A DNA stretch of 64,000 bases from Corynebacterium argentoratense DSM 44202 (GTDB lineage: Bacteria; Actinomycetota; Actinomycetes; Mycobacteriales; Mycobacteriaceae): contig NC_022198.1 of the NCBI RefSeq assembly GCF_000590555.1, positions 62,001 to 126,000 of the forward strand. Reading direction: 5' to 3'. This document shows, piece after piece, positions 7,763-15,158 of the stretch. The notes under the pieces are model-generated. The model was not told the origin of the DNA, did no database searches, and was given only the letters and a program-made list of their open reading frames with translations. Position 1 is the first letter of the stretch. Each line of letters starts with the position of its first letter. A program made the translations under genes and the position numbers.

Positions 7763-9028
7763 ATGCCCTATGATGTTGCCTTCACTCGCGGACTGTACAG
7801 CAGCCTGAGCGACGGTTGGATCTACCTGAATGGGCAGAGTGCGCCGCAAATTCCCGAAAAGGTCAGTTCCGCTGTAGCGACCGCTTTTCGCACCTCGGCA
7901 CAGATCGTTGACCCGGAGCCCGTGTCTGGTTCCCATTCGCGGGCGCTGCAGCAAGGATTGTTGGCAGGCTCGCATCATGTGGTGTCGGCGCGTAAAGCCA
8001 TTGCGGACCTTGTGGGGGCGCGGCCCGACTGCGTATTCTTGGGCCCTAATCGCGAGAGCATGGTGGCGAGTTTCATTCGCGCTATGCGTCGCCGAGTGAT
8101 GCGCCCTGGCGCTGGGGCTGTACTGACGTCCAGTTTGTCTTCTTCGGTTTATGACGTCGCGTTGGACGCTGTCGGCGTGCAGGGCGGGATTGGCGCGCAG
8201 GGTGTGCAAGGCCCGGTGGATGTTCGTGTGGCGTTGGCGGATTTGGGTAGCGGTTATGTCGACGAGCATCAGTTCACAGACCTTGTGGATGGATCTACCC
8301 GTTTGGTGGTTATTCCTGCTGCTCACAGCCTTGTGGGCACGGTGACTGATGTGCCAGCGATCGCCGAAATCGTGCGCTCGAAGTCCCGTGCGTGGACTCT
8401 AGTGGACGCATCGATGCTCGCACCGTACCGCCCAATCAGCTTTGAAACACTGGGCGTGGATGCGCTTGTTGTAGATTGCGCAGCCTTTGGCGGCCCGCAA
8501 GTGGCGGCGCTCGTACTACGAGACACCTCGATGCTGCAAAGGTTGGAACCCGTGGGCGGATCACTGGAACATGGCGCACTATCCAGCGGCCTGCTTGGTG
8601 GGGTGTCGGCGATGGTCGACCATCTTGCGTCCCTCGGCGGGGAACTCGTGGGCACGAGGCGCCGCCGCCTAGCCGGGGCACTCGAGGCAACTGCCACATA
8701 CGTCGACGAGCTCAACGAACAGCTGCTGTTTGCCCTGCAGAACCTCAGCCACGTGCATGTCGTTGGAGTCAGCGGCGACGCAGTGGACAGCCCACCCCCA
8801 GCAGGGCGCATCGGCCGCGTCAGCTTCGTTGTACCCGGAGTCGACGCCGACACCGTACACCGACGCCTCCTCAACAACGGAGTAGTCACGGAGGTTAACC
8901 CCCCAGACCGGTTGCTGGAGGCAATGGGCGCACAAGAAGCTGGGGGCAGCGTCAGTGTAGGGCTCGCACCCTACAACACTGCCGCGGACATCACCGCTCT
9001 AGCTAGGGCGCTGGCCTCACTAGGCTAG
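7763..9028 (+). CDS. Class V aminotransferase / cysteine-desulfurase-fold protein lacking the PLP lysine
   Basis: The 421-residue protein has the fold-type I pattern seen in Rv3778c-like proteins: LAGSHHVVSARKAIADLVGA near residue 75, VIPAAHSLVGTV in the middle and LVDASML before the cofactor site. The segment where class V enzymes carry the Schiff-base lysine (S-x-H-K-x-x-G-P) reads DCAAFGGPQVAAL at about 238-250, so the lysine is replaced by alanine. The DNA there is unambiguous. The protein may therefore be catalytically inactive or have a different role. ATG 7763 is preferred to the GTG at 7754; no clear ribosome site precedes either, so it may be leaderless. Confidence 0.8.
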   Translation: MPYDVAFTRGLYSSLSDGWIYLNGQSAPQIPEKVSSAVATAFRTSAQIVDPEPVSGSHSRALQQGLLAGSHHVVSARKAIADLVGARPDCVFLGPNRESMVASFIRAMRRRVMRPGAGAVLTSSLSSSVYDVALDAVGVQGGIGAQGVQGPVDVRVALADLGSGYVDEHQFTDLVDGSTRLVVIPAAHSLVGTVTDVPAIAEIVRSKSRAWTLVDASMLAPYRPISFETLGVDALVVDCAAFGGPQVAALVLRDTSMLQRLEPVGGSLEHGALSSGLLGGVSAMVDHLASLGGELVGTRRRRLAGALEATATYVDELNEQLLFALQNLSHVHVVGVSGDAVDSPPPAGRIGRVSFVVPGVDADTVHRRLLNNGVVTEVNPPDRLLEAMGAQEAGGSVSVGLAPYNTAADITALARALASLG

Positions 9029-9096
9029 GGCGCCCAGCCGGCTGCGCTGGGCCTGACTGGCTGGGCTAGAACCCGGCTTGCACCCAGCCGGATGGG
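9029..9096. terminator. Hairpin-rich convergent region
   Basis: Short GC-rich repeats (CCCAGC...GCTGGG near 9032-9050 and CCGGCT...AGCCGG near 9073-9091) lie between two convergent genes and may terminate both transcripts. There is no clear T-run, so this is tentative. Confidence 0.35.
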
Positions 9097-10053
9097 CTAC
9101 CACTTCAGAACAATTTTCCCGCTCACCTCACCCGATCCAAGCAAACGGTGAGCCTCCGCGGCGTCATCAAACGGCAGCACAGTATTGACCTGGTGGCGGA
9201 TCGTGCCATCCGCATACATCGGCCACAACACACCCATCGTGTCGTGCACAATACGGGCCTTATCCTCCAAATCACGAGCCCGCAACGCTGTCGCAGAAAT
9301 GGTGCCACGCTTGGCCAACAACTTGCCGATATTCAACTCGCCCTTAACCCCACCCTGCATACCAATGATCACCATGTGGCCATCCTTGGCAAGAGCCGTG
9401 ATGTTGCTATCCAGGTACTTCGCACCGATGATGTCCAAAATGACATCAGCACGACCCTTCAGCTCCTCGGCGAAATCCTGCTCCCGATAGTTAATCGCAA
9501 TATCAGCGCCAATATCCCGGCACAACTGAAGCTTCTCCTCGGAACCTGCGGTCACCGCAACATTTAACCCGAGAGCCTTGCACACTTGAATCGCGCACAA
9601 ACCGATTCCGCCAGCACCACCGTGGATCAACGCCAACTGGCCCGCGCGAATCTTCGCGAGCATCCCCAAGTTGGACCATATCGTGCACGCAACCTCAACG
9701 ATCCCCGCGGCCTGCTCAAAACTGAAACCCTCAGGAAGCGGAAGGATCTGTCCCTCCGGCACTGCAACAAGCTCCGCATAGCCGCCACCGGCAAGCAAAC
9801 AACACACCTCGTCGCCTTCAGCGAAGCTGGTATCGCCCGGGTCGACAATAACGCCGGAACACTCCAGCCCCATGATCTCACTCGCGCCGGGCGGTGGCGG
9901 ATAGTGGCCAGCCGCCTGCAAGAGGTCGCCTCGGTTAACACCCGCGGCCTTGACCCGGACGAGGGCTTCGCCTGGCGCAAGTTGGGGATCGTCAACCTCA
10001 GACACGTGGAGGGAAGTCTTGTCACTTGGGTCGCGTAATGTGATGGCCTTCAT
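9097..10053 (-). CDS. NAD(P)H:quinone oxidoreductase (PIG3/zinc-free MDR type, Rv3777-like)
   Basis: This medium-chain reductase without zinc ligands has the GroES-like N-terminal domain (KAAGVNRGDLLQAAGHYPPPPG, typical of the PIG3/QOR group) and the nucleotide motif HGGAGGIGLCAIQV around residue 150. It is predicted to be cytosolic and to reduce quinones with NADPH. I start at ATG 10053 (MKAITLRDP, 318 aa); the upstream in-frame ATG adds only MLPWGS. The convergent neighbour is the Rv3778c-like protein, the same pairing as in mycobacteria. Confidence 0.88.
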   Translation of the reverse strand: MKAITLRDPSDKTSLHVSEVDDPQLAPGEALVRVKAAGVNRGDLLQAAGHYPPPPGASEIMGLECSGVIVDPGDTSFAEGDEVCCLLAGGGYAELVAVPEGQILPLPEGFSFEQAAGIVEVACTIWSNLGMLAKIRAGQLALIHGGAGGIGLCAIQVCKALGLNVAVTAGSEEKLQLCRDIGADIAINYREQDFAEELKGRADVILDIIGAKYLDSNITALAKDGHMVIIGMQGGVKGELNIGKLLAKRGTISATALRARDLEDKARIVHDTMGVLWPMYADGTIRHQVNTVLPFDDAAEAHRLLGSGEVSGKIVLKW

Positions 10054-10071
10054 GCTGCCCCAGGGTAGCAA

Positions 10072-10103
10072 AAAACCCCAGATGGCCGACCACCTGGGGT
10101 TTT
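10072..10103. terminator. Terminator next to tRNA-Ser(TGA)
   Basis: AAAACCCCAG pairs with CTGGGGTTTT around a 12-nt loop. It lies just 3' of the minus-strand tRNA gene, and T/A runs on both sides allow use in either direction. Confidence 0.8.
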
Positions 10104-10111
10104 GCTTAACG

Positions 10112-10198
10112 CGGAGATGAAGGGATTTGAACCCCTGGTCCGTTTCACGGGACGCTCGCTTTCAAGGCGAGTGCATTCGGCCGCTCTGCCACATCTCC
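10112..10198 (-). tRNA. tRNA-Ser (anticodon TGA)
   Basis: On the minus strand the acceptor arms GGAGATG and CATCTCC pair, the anticodon stem-loop is CTCGCC-TTGAAA-GCGAG giving TGA, a long variable arm is present and the T-loop is GGTTCAAAT. CCA is not encoded. Confidence 0.95.
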
Positions 10199-10453
10199 AT
10201 GAGCCACATTCGGCGCCACATCATGGTAACCGAGTTCCACCCAAAATGTTAACCCAACCGCCCACCAGCACCAGCCACACCCCGAGCAGCGGGTTGTGAA
10301 CAGCTTAGTGCGCAGGCCACTGCGGCATCAGTGTACGAAAACAGCCGGGGCTAACCTGCCGCGCGGGCATCAACAAACCGCATTAAACCCGCAGGAATTG
10401 CATACAGCGCCCTCACCGGCGAGGACGCACAACCCGCAAGGACCCATAACAAC

Positions 10454-10801
10454 ATGAATAGTCACACTGAAAACAACACAGACAACGAGCGCACAGACAA
10501 CGAGCACACAGACAAAAAGCGCTGGTTCGCGCTCTACACCCTGGCCCTCGGCCTCGCGATGATCGTCGTCGACGGCGCCATCGTCGGAGTCGCACTGCCC
10601 GACATCATCACAAAACTCAACCTCAACCTCACCGACGCCCAATGGGTGAACTCCCTCTACTCAGTAGTGTTCGCAGCATTGGTACCATCCACCGGTCGCC
10701 TAGCAGACCGCATCGGACGCCGCCGCATGTTCCTCGTCGGTGCCGCAGTCGGAGCGGCAGTCTCTGGTGCTGTGCGGCCCGCCGATTTGGGGGCACTTTA
10801 G
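10454..10801 (+). pseudogene. N-terminal fragment of an MFS drug transporter (DHA2 type)
   Basis: The frame encodes 115 residues: a charged Asn/Thr-rich tail, membrane helix 1 with LALGLAMIVVDGAIVGVALP, the DAQWVNSLYSVVFAALVP helix 2 typical of 14-helix DHA2 exporters, and the loop motif GRLADRIGRRRMF. It then ends after VSGAVRPADLGAL, where a functional protein would continue for more than 300 residues. No downstream continuation is present: tRNA-Ser(CGA) begins 22 bp later. An AAGGA site precedes the ATG. It reads as a remnant left by a deletion whose end lies next to the tRNA gene. Confidence 0.85.
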
Positions 10802-10822
10802 CGTTTAGGTAAGGTGGCTAGC

Positions 10823-10913
10823 GGTAGCGTGTCCGAGCGGCCGAAGGTGCTCGCCTCGAAAGCGAGTGTTGGGTAACCCCCAACCGCGGGTTCAAATCCC
10901 GCCGCTACCGCCA
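10823..10913 (+). tRNA. tRNA-Ser (anticodon CGA)
   Basis: Acceptor GGTAGCG/CGCTACC, anticodon loop in CTCGCCTCGAAAGCGAG giving CGA, long variable arm, T-loop GGTTCAAAT, and CCA encoded at 10911-10913. Confidence 0.95.
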
Positions 10914-11003
10914 AAGCCCCTTCGCTAACACACCCGGTGAGGGGGCATTTTTTATGGGAAGCCCGTGCATGGCGTGCAAGTGGTCCAGCAGTTGTCGCGC
11001 GGG

Positions 11004-11094
11004 TGTGCACAATTATCGGGTGGGGTGGCCGCCTGCGGTTCGCGCCCTGGGGACATAGACGGTGTGGTGCTCGTGCGCCCGATATGTGTGCATG
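11004..11094 (-). repeat. Palindromic element PE2 (degenerate, conserved-loop family)
   Basis: Imperfect inverted repeat: 11004-11020 (TGTGCACAATTATCGGG) pairs with 11078-11094, 13 of 17 positions. Read on the minus strand, the loop contains GTCCCCAGGGCGC, close to the family motif. It overlaps the next element by 7 bp. Confidence 0.6.
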
Positions 11095-11174
11095 TTTTTC
11101 GGCAGGGAGCCACCGGTGTGTTTTGCGACCTGGGGAAACGGTTTTTGGTGGGCTCGCTGCCGAAATTTGTGCAC
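11088..11174 (-). repeat. Palindromic element PE3 (conserved-loop family)
   Basis: The arms 11088-11111 and 11151-11174 pair at 19 of 24 positions. On the minus strand the first arm reads GTGCACAAATTTCGGCAG followed by CGAGCC, identical over 24 nt to the first arm of PE4 at 21263, and the loop contains TTTCCCCAGGTCGC. The two elements are 10 kb apart. Confidence 0.8.
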
Positions 11175-11216
11175 GTTTTCCAAGCAACTCACGGCGGCCT
11201 ACCCCTACCGACGAAA

Positions 11217-11250
11217 AAACCCCAGGCAAATAGCAGTTTGCCTGGGGTTT
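11217..11250 (-). terminator. Terminator of the csbD-like gene
   Basis: Perfect 14-bp stem AAACCCCAGGCAAA with a 6-nt loop. On the minus strand it is followed by a run of Ts, 25 bp after the csbD stop. Confidence 0.9.
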
Positions 11251-11275
11251 CAGTTCCCTCAAAGGGGCGCGGAGA

Positions 11276-11476
11276 CTAGTCCTTCTTGAAAGCGCCGAGA
11301 ACCTTGTCGACGCTCTCCTTGAGACGCTCGCCGGCCTCGTCGAACTTCTCCTTGAGCTCAGCCTTCACCTGATCGGACTTGCCCTCAGCCTCAAGCTTCT
11401 CGTTGCCGACAGCCTGGCCGACGCCTTCCTTCAGCTTGCCGCCGAACTCTTCAGCCTTGTTCTCAAAACCGCTCAT
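11276..11476 (-). CDS. CsbD-family stress protein (66 aa)
   Basis: MSGFENKAEEFGGKLKEGVGQAVGNEKLEAEGK is the CsbD-like pattern (K-x-K-E-x-x-G-x-x-x-G-N-x-x-L-x-x-x-G). The protein is small, highly charged, probably helical and cytosolic. Family members are commonly induced by general stress; the exact function is unknown. An AGGAGC ribosome site precedes the ATG. The neighbouring 72-residue protein has a similar amphipathic, Lys/Glu/Ala-rich make-up. Confidence 0.85.
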   Translation of the reverse strand: MSGFENKAEEFGGKLKEGVGQAVGNEKLEAEGKSDQVKAELKEKFDEAGERLKESVDKVLGAFKKD

Positions 11477-11569
11477 GATGTGCTCCTAATTTGTGCGATG
11501 AATTCTCTACCAGCGCTAGCATGATGCGCTTGGTTTCTTTGTAGGTGACGAAAGGAGATAGGGGTGAAG

Positions 11570-11788
11570 TTACTTAGCCTCGGGCTGCTCACCAGCGGTA
11601 TCGACAGCTTTGTCGCCCAGCTTGCTGTCGAGTAATTCGTCAGCTTTATTCAAACCCGCTTCAACGGCGCTCTTGGCCTTGTTAGCCATCTCGCCGTCGA
11701 GCTTGGAATCGATAACTTTGTCCGCGACTTCTTCGACTTTGCCTTTAAGGCCGTCGGTTACGTTACGGATCTGATCGCCGAATCCCAT
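11570..11788 (-). CDS. Small Lys/Glu/Ala-rich helical protein (72 aa)
   Basis: From ATG 11788, preceded by AGGAG, the protein reads MGFGDQIRNVTDGLKGKVEEVADKV and continues with repeats of charged helical segments containing DSKLDGEM and DSKLGDKA. It resembles in style the MT0933-type small antitoxin-like proteins, but I see no partner toxin and cannot confirm the family. It is next to the CsbD-like gene, separated by 93 bp, and may share stress control. Confidence 0.65.
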   Translation of the reverse strand: MGFGDQIRNVTDGLKGKVEEVADKVIDSKLDGEMANKAKSAVEAGLNKADELLDSKLGDKAVDTAGEQPEAK

Positions 11789-11855
11789 GTGCACTCCTAT
11801 CGTCATGAGGCCACCGTCACATGCGCGGGGCCAACATCCCCTAAAGTACCTGAAG

Positions 11856-12335
11856 TCAGCGCAAATTGCTGAAGAACTCTTCCATTAAGTGTGCGCAGGG
11901 TTGCTCCAGCACACCCCCGCGCACCGCAGTGAACCCAGGCAGCACAGGGTCGCGGAGCACATCAATAACCGAGCCGCACGCCCCAGTCTTCGGTTCGTAA
12001 GCACCAAATACCACGGTGTTGATTCGTGAAGCCGCAATAGCACCCGCACACATTGCGCAGGGTTCCAAAGTCACGGCAAGGGTGCAGCCCTCCAAACGCC
12101 ACCCATCACCAACGACGCCGACCGCATCCCTGATTGCGAGTATCTCGGCGTGGGCAGTGGGGTCTCCGTCGGTTTCCTTCCGGTTGTGTGCGTGCGCGAT
12201 CTCGACCCCCGCGGCGTCATAAATGATTGCGCCGACAGGAACGTCTGCCGGTGGTGTGTCGCGTGCGACGTCAATGGCGCGGCGCAGCATAGTTTCGTCG
12301 CGTTCGACCCAGGAGGGAGGAGGCAGGGGACTCAT
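11856..12335 (-). CDS. tadA: tRNA-specific adenosine deaminase TadA
   Basis: TadA converts the wobble adenosine of tRNA-Arg(ACG) to inosine; two copies of that tRNA lie at 14668 and 14956. The zinc-deaminase signature is complete: HAEILAIRDA (ligand His plus catalytic Glu) and PCAMCAGAI (two Cys ligands). Start at 12335 (MSPLPPPSW, 159 aa) or 12344 (MAHMSP). It is divergent from tyrA with only about 20 bp between the starts, so the promoters overlap the coding ends. Confidence 0.93.
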   Translation of the reverse strand: MSPLPPPSWVERDETMLRRAIDVARDTPPADVPVGAIIYDAAGVEIAHAHNRKETDGDPTAHAEILAIRDAVGVVGDGWRLEGCTLAVTLEPCAMCAGAIAASRINTVVFGAYEPKTGACGSVIDVLRDPVLPGFTAVRGGVLEQPCAHLMEEFFSNLR

Positions 12336-12357
12336 GTGTGCCATGCTAGTAGGCGTG

Positions 12358-13362
12358 ATGAGTATGCGACCTGTCTGCGTAATCGGCCTTGGTTTGATTG
12401 GCGGTTCCTTGCTGCGTGATCTCCACGCTAAAGGATGGCCAGTGTTTGGTTTTAACCGTTCACCTTCCGCGGTGAAGCAGGCGTGCGACGAGGGCTTTGA
12501 TGCCTCGAGTTGCCTGGAAGATACGCTGCAGCGCGCAGAACGTGAGGGTGCGCTGATCGTGTTGGCGACCCCTATGCCCGCAATTCCGAGCATGCTTGAT
12601 GCAGTGATGGAGCATGCGCCGTCTTGCGGCATCACGGATGTGGTCAGCGTGAAGGCGGAAGTGTACAGCCTGGTTTGTGAGCGTGGGCTGCAGGATCGTT
12701 ACGTTGGTGGTCACCCGATGGCGGGCACGGCGAATTCTGGTTGGGAGGCCGCGCATGAGGGCCTGTTCCAGGGGGCGGCGTGGGTGGTGACTTTTGATCA
12801 GGCTGCGGAGGATCCTGAAGGTGTGAGTGAGCAATGGGTCGGATTGTGGCGTGATGTGGCGACGGTGGCGTCTGCGGTGGGGGCGGAGGTGATTCCGGCC
12901 CGGGTGGGGGTTCATGACGCCGCGGTGGCCCGGATTTCGCATTTGCCGCACGTGTTGGCGGAGGCTCTAGCGATCGTCGGGGACAATGGTGGGGCGTTGG
13001 CATTGTCGCTGGCTGCGGGCAGTTTCCGAGATGGTACTCGTGTGGCGGGTACGGTGCCTTCGTTGGTGCGCGCGATGTGCGAGACCAACAATGTGGCCTT
13101 GTTGGCGGCATTGGACGAGACGATCGATTTGCTGGTGGATGCTCGTGCGAATCTCGCGGGGGAAGAGTCAAGTGTGGAGGAACTGGTGGACGCTGGTTAC
13201 CGTTCGCGGGTTCGTTACGAGGCGCGGGCCGGGGAGGCGCGTGGTGGGGCGTCTACTGGTGGGAGTAATCGTCCGGTGTTGCGGGTGAAGCCTGGGGCGC
13301 CGAAGTGGGTCAGTCAGTTGGAGCAGGCTGAGGCGTTGGGTGCCCGGGTGGACGTGTTTTAG
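12358..13362 (+). CDS. tyrA: Prephenate/arogenate dehydrogenase TyrA
   Basis: This NAD(P)-dependent dehydrogenase of tyrosine biosynthesis opens with the Rossmann motif CVIGLGLIGGSLLRD and contains GGHPMAGTANSGW and RISHLPHVLAEAL, both typical of TyrA. Corynebacteria usually make tyrosine through arogenate, so the substrate may be arogenate; the sequence does not decide this. The chosen ATG at 12358 gives 334 aa, close to the family size. It is convergent with pat, the aromatic aminotransferase acting in the same pathway. Confidence 0.92.
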   Translation: MSMRPVCVIGLGLIGGSLLRDLHAKGWPVFGFNRSPSAVKQACDEGFDASSCLEDTLQRAEREGALIVLATPMPAIPSMLDAVMEHAPSCGITDVVSVKAEVYSLVCERGLQDRYVGGHPMAGTANSGWEAAHEGLFQGAAWVVTFDQAAEDPEGVSEQWVGLWRDVATVASAVGAEVIPARVGVHDAAVARISHLPHVLAEALAIVGDNGGALALSLAAGSFRDGTRVAGTVPSLVRAMCETNNVALLAALDETIDLLVDARANLAGEESSVEELVDAGYRSRVRYEARAGEARGGASTGGSNRPVLRVKPGAPKWVSQLEQAEALGARVDVF

Positions 13363-13365
13363 GCA

Positions 13366-13410
13366 CCCCGCATGGCGCTCCTCGGTTATTGGGGCGCCAT
13401 GCGTGCGGGG
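13366..13410. terminator. Bidirectional terminator between tyrA and pat
   Basis: CCCCGCATGGCGC pairs with GCGCCATGCGTGCGGGG, with a small bulge, exactly filling the gap between the two convergent stop codons. Confidence 0.8.
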
Positions 13411-13411
13411 T

Positions 13412-14461
13412 TTAGTTCAGTGAGTCCCAGGCCGCCAGGAAGCGGTCCATTTCTTCTTCGTTGGTGACGGTGATGCGTACGCCTTCGGGGAAGGCGCGGA
13501 CGAGTACGTTGCGTTCGGTGAGTGCTTGTGCGGTTGCGAGTGCGTCGCCGCCTGCGAGGCTTTCGGCGGGGACCCAGACGAAGTTGGATTGGCTGGGTGC
13601 CGCGCCGATGGTTGTGCTGACGCGTTCGCGTTGTGTGATGACGTCGCGGGTGCGGTCGAGCAGTTCACTGCGGGCCTCTAGGGAGGCGAGGGCGGCGGCT
13701 TGCGCGAGGGTGCTTACTTCGAAGGGGGCTTGGACTTTACGCATGGCGGCGATGATGTGTGGGTTGCCGAAGGCGTAGCCGATGCGCAGGCCCGCGAGTC
13801 CGTAGGCTTTGGAGAAGGTGCGCAGCCCGATGAGGTTGGGGTAGCGTTTGACCAGTTCAGCGGCGTTGGGGGTGCTGGGTGCGGTGTTGTATTCGAAGTA
13901 GGCTTCGTCGAGTGCGACAACGATGTGGCTGGGCACTTTGGCCATGAAGGCGTCGAATTCGTCGGCGGTGACGACGGTGCCCGTGGGGTTGTTGGGGTTG
14001 CAGACGAAGATGAGCCGGGTGTTGTCGGTGATGGCGGCGGCCATGGCGTCGAGGTCGTTGCGCAGGTCGTCGGTGAGGGGGATCTGCACGGGGTTGGCGC
14101 CGGTGACGCGGACGAAGATGGGGTAGGCCTCGAAGCTGCGCCAGGGGAAGATGACGTCTTCGCCGTCTTGGCAGGTGATGGTGACGAGCTGTTGGCATAG
14201 GGTGGAGCTGCCGCAGCCTACGGTGACGTGGTCGATGGTGGTGCCCAGGTGGTCGGCGAGGGCTTCGCGCAGTTCGGTTGCGGCCATGTCGGGGTAGCGG
14301 TTGATTGTTGACGCCGCGTCGGTGATTGCTGTGTGCGCGGATGGTAGGGGGCCGAAGGCGACTTCGTTGGAGGATAGTTTGAGTGCGTCGGGCATGCGTT
14401 TGCCGGGGACGTAGTCGGGCAGTTGTGACAGGTCGTGGCGGAGGTGGGGTTGGGTGTTCAT
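13412..14461 (-). CDS. pat: Aromatic amino acid / histidinol-phosphate-type aminotransferase (Pat, HisC2)
   Basis: This 349-residue PLP enzyme has the Asn-binding motif NPNNPTGT, the aspartate of ALDEAYFEY and the Schiff-base lysine in TFSKAYGLAGLRIGYAF. The corynebacterial Pat proteins of this HisC-like family prefer phenylpyruvate and related aromatic keto acids. A second, true HisC in a his operon would be expected elsewhere. Its convergent pairing with tyrA supports an aromatic role. Confidence 0.88.
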   Translation of the reverse strand: MNTQPHLRHDLSQLPDYVPGKRMPDALKLSSNEVAFGPLPSAHTAITDAASTINRYPDMAATELREALADHLGTTIDHVTVGCGSSTLCQQLVTITCQDGEDVIFPWRSFEAYPIFVRVTGANPVQIPLTDDLRNDLDAMAAAITDNTRLIFVCNPNNPTGTVVTADEFDAFMAKVPSHIVVALDEAYFEYNTAPSTPNAAELVKRYPNLIGLRTFSKAYGLAGLRIGYAFGNPHIIAAMRKVQAPFEVSTLAQAAALASLEARSELLDRTRDVITQRERVSTTIGAAPSQSNFVWVPAESLAGGDALATAQALTERNVLVRAFPEGVRITVTNEEEMDRFLAAWDSLN

Positions 14462-14547
14462 GTCGGCTAGTTTAGCGTTTTTTGGTGTGGGTTTTGCTCG
14501 CTTGTGTGGTGTTCGCTATGCTGTCTAGAGCTTGCGTAAGCTTGCGT

Positions 14548-14636
14548 GGAGGCGTGCCAGAGCGGCCGAATGGGACTCACTGCTAATGAGTTGTCCTTAG
14601 AAATAGGGACCGGAGGTTCAAATCCTCTCGCCTCCG
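14548..14636 (+). tRNA. tRNA-Ser (anticodon GCT)
   Basis: Acceptor GGAGGCG/CGCCTCC, anticodon loop within CTCACTGCTAATGAG giving GCT, long variable arm and T-loop GGTTCAAAT. CCA is not encoded. Confidence 0.95.
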
Positions 14637-14667
14637 CAGTTTCCCGCGTTATGACCGTGGGAACTAT

Positions 14668-14740
14668 GCGCCCGTAGCTCAACGGATAGAGCATCTGACT
14701 ACGGATCAGAAGGTTAGGGGTTCGAATCCCTTCGGGCGCA
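14668..14740 (+). tRNA. tRNA-Arg (anticodon ACG), copy 1
   Basis: Acceptor GCGCCCG/CGGGCGC, anticodon arm CTGACTACGGATCAG giving ACG. It is the substrate of TadA and is identical over 73 nt to copy 2 at 14956. Confidence 0.95.
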
Positions 14741-14750
14741 CGTTTGGGAG

Positions 14751-14780
14751 ATCTCCCGCATCCATCAGGATGTGGGAGAT
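14751..14780 (+). terminator. Terminator of the tRNA-Ser/tRNA-Arg transcript
   Basis: ATCTCCCGCATCC pairs with GGATGTGGGAGAT around ATCA and is followed by seven Ts. Confidence 0.92.
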
Positions 14781-14955
14781 TTTTTTGTGTGCGGGGGTAG
14801 TGGCAGGGGGCCGAAACGGAAGGCAATGGGTGATTTCCTACACCCTGCTTCACGGCTGGGTGGCATGTGTAGCCGCCAAGAAACGCCTGGTAATGGTGGG
14901 ATTTGCGGTAGTTGCTTGATCGGGGTACACTTACTCCTCGTTGCTAAAGCAGCAT

Positions 14956-15028
14956 GCGCCCGTAGCTCAACGGATAGAGCATCTGACTACGGATCAGAAG
15001 GTTAGGGGTTCGAATCCCTTCGGGCGCA
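14956..15028 (+). tRNA. tRNA-Arg (anticodon ACG), copy 2
   Basis: Identical in all 73 positions to copy 1, 215 bp downstream of its end. It has its own upstream region and its own terminator. Confidence 0.95.
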
Positions 15029-15036
15029 CAGATGAT

Positions 15037-15073
15037 AAAGCCGGATTAGTGTTAAAAACACTAATCCGGCTTT
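15037..15073 (+). terminator. Terminator of tRNA-Arg copy 2
   Basis: Perfect 17-bp stem (AAAGCCGGATTAGTGTT) with a 3-nt AAA loop, followed by TTTTG. Confidence 0.92.
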
Positions 15074-15158
15074 TGTTATAGGGTCTATTTTTTATCCCTC
15101 GCTGCACCACGGGTATGTCCCGTGGGCGTGAACCCCAGTTTGAAGGAAGGAACACTCC

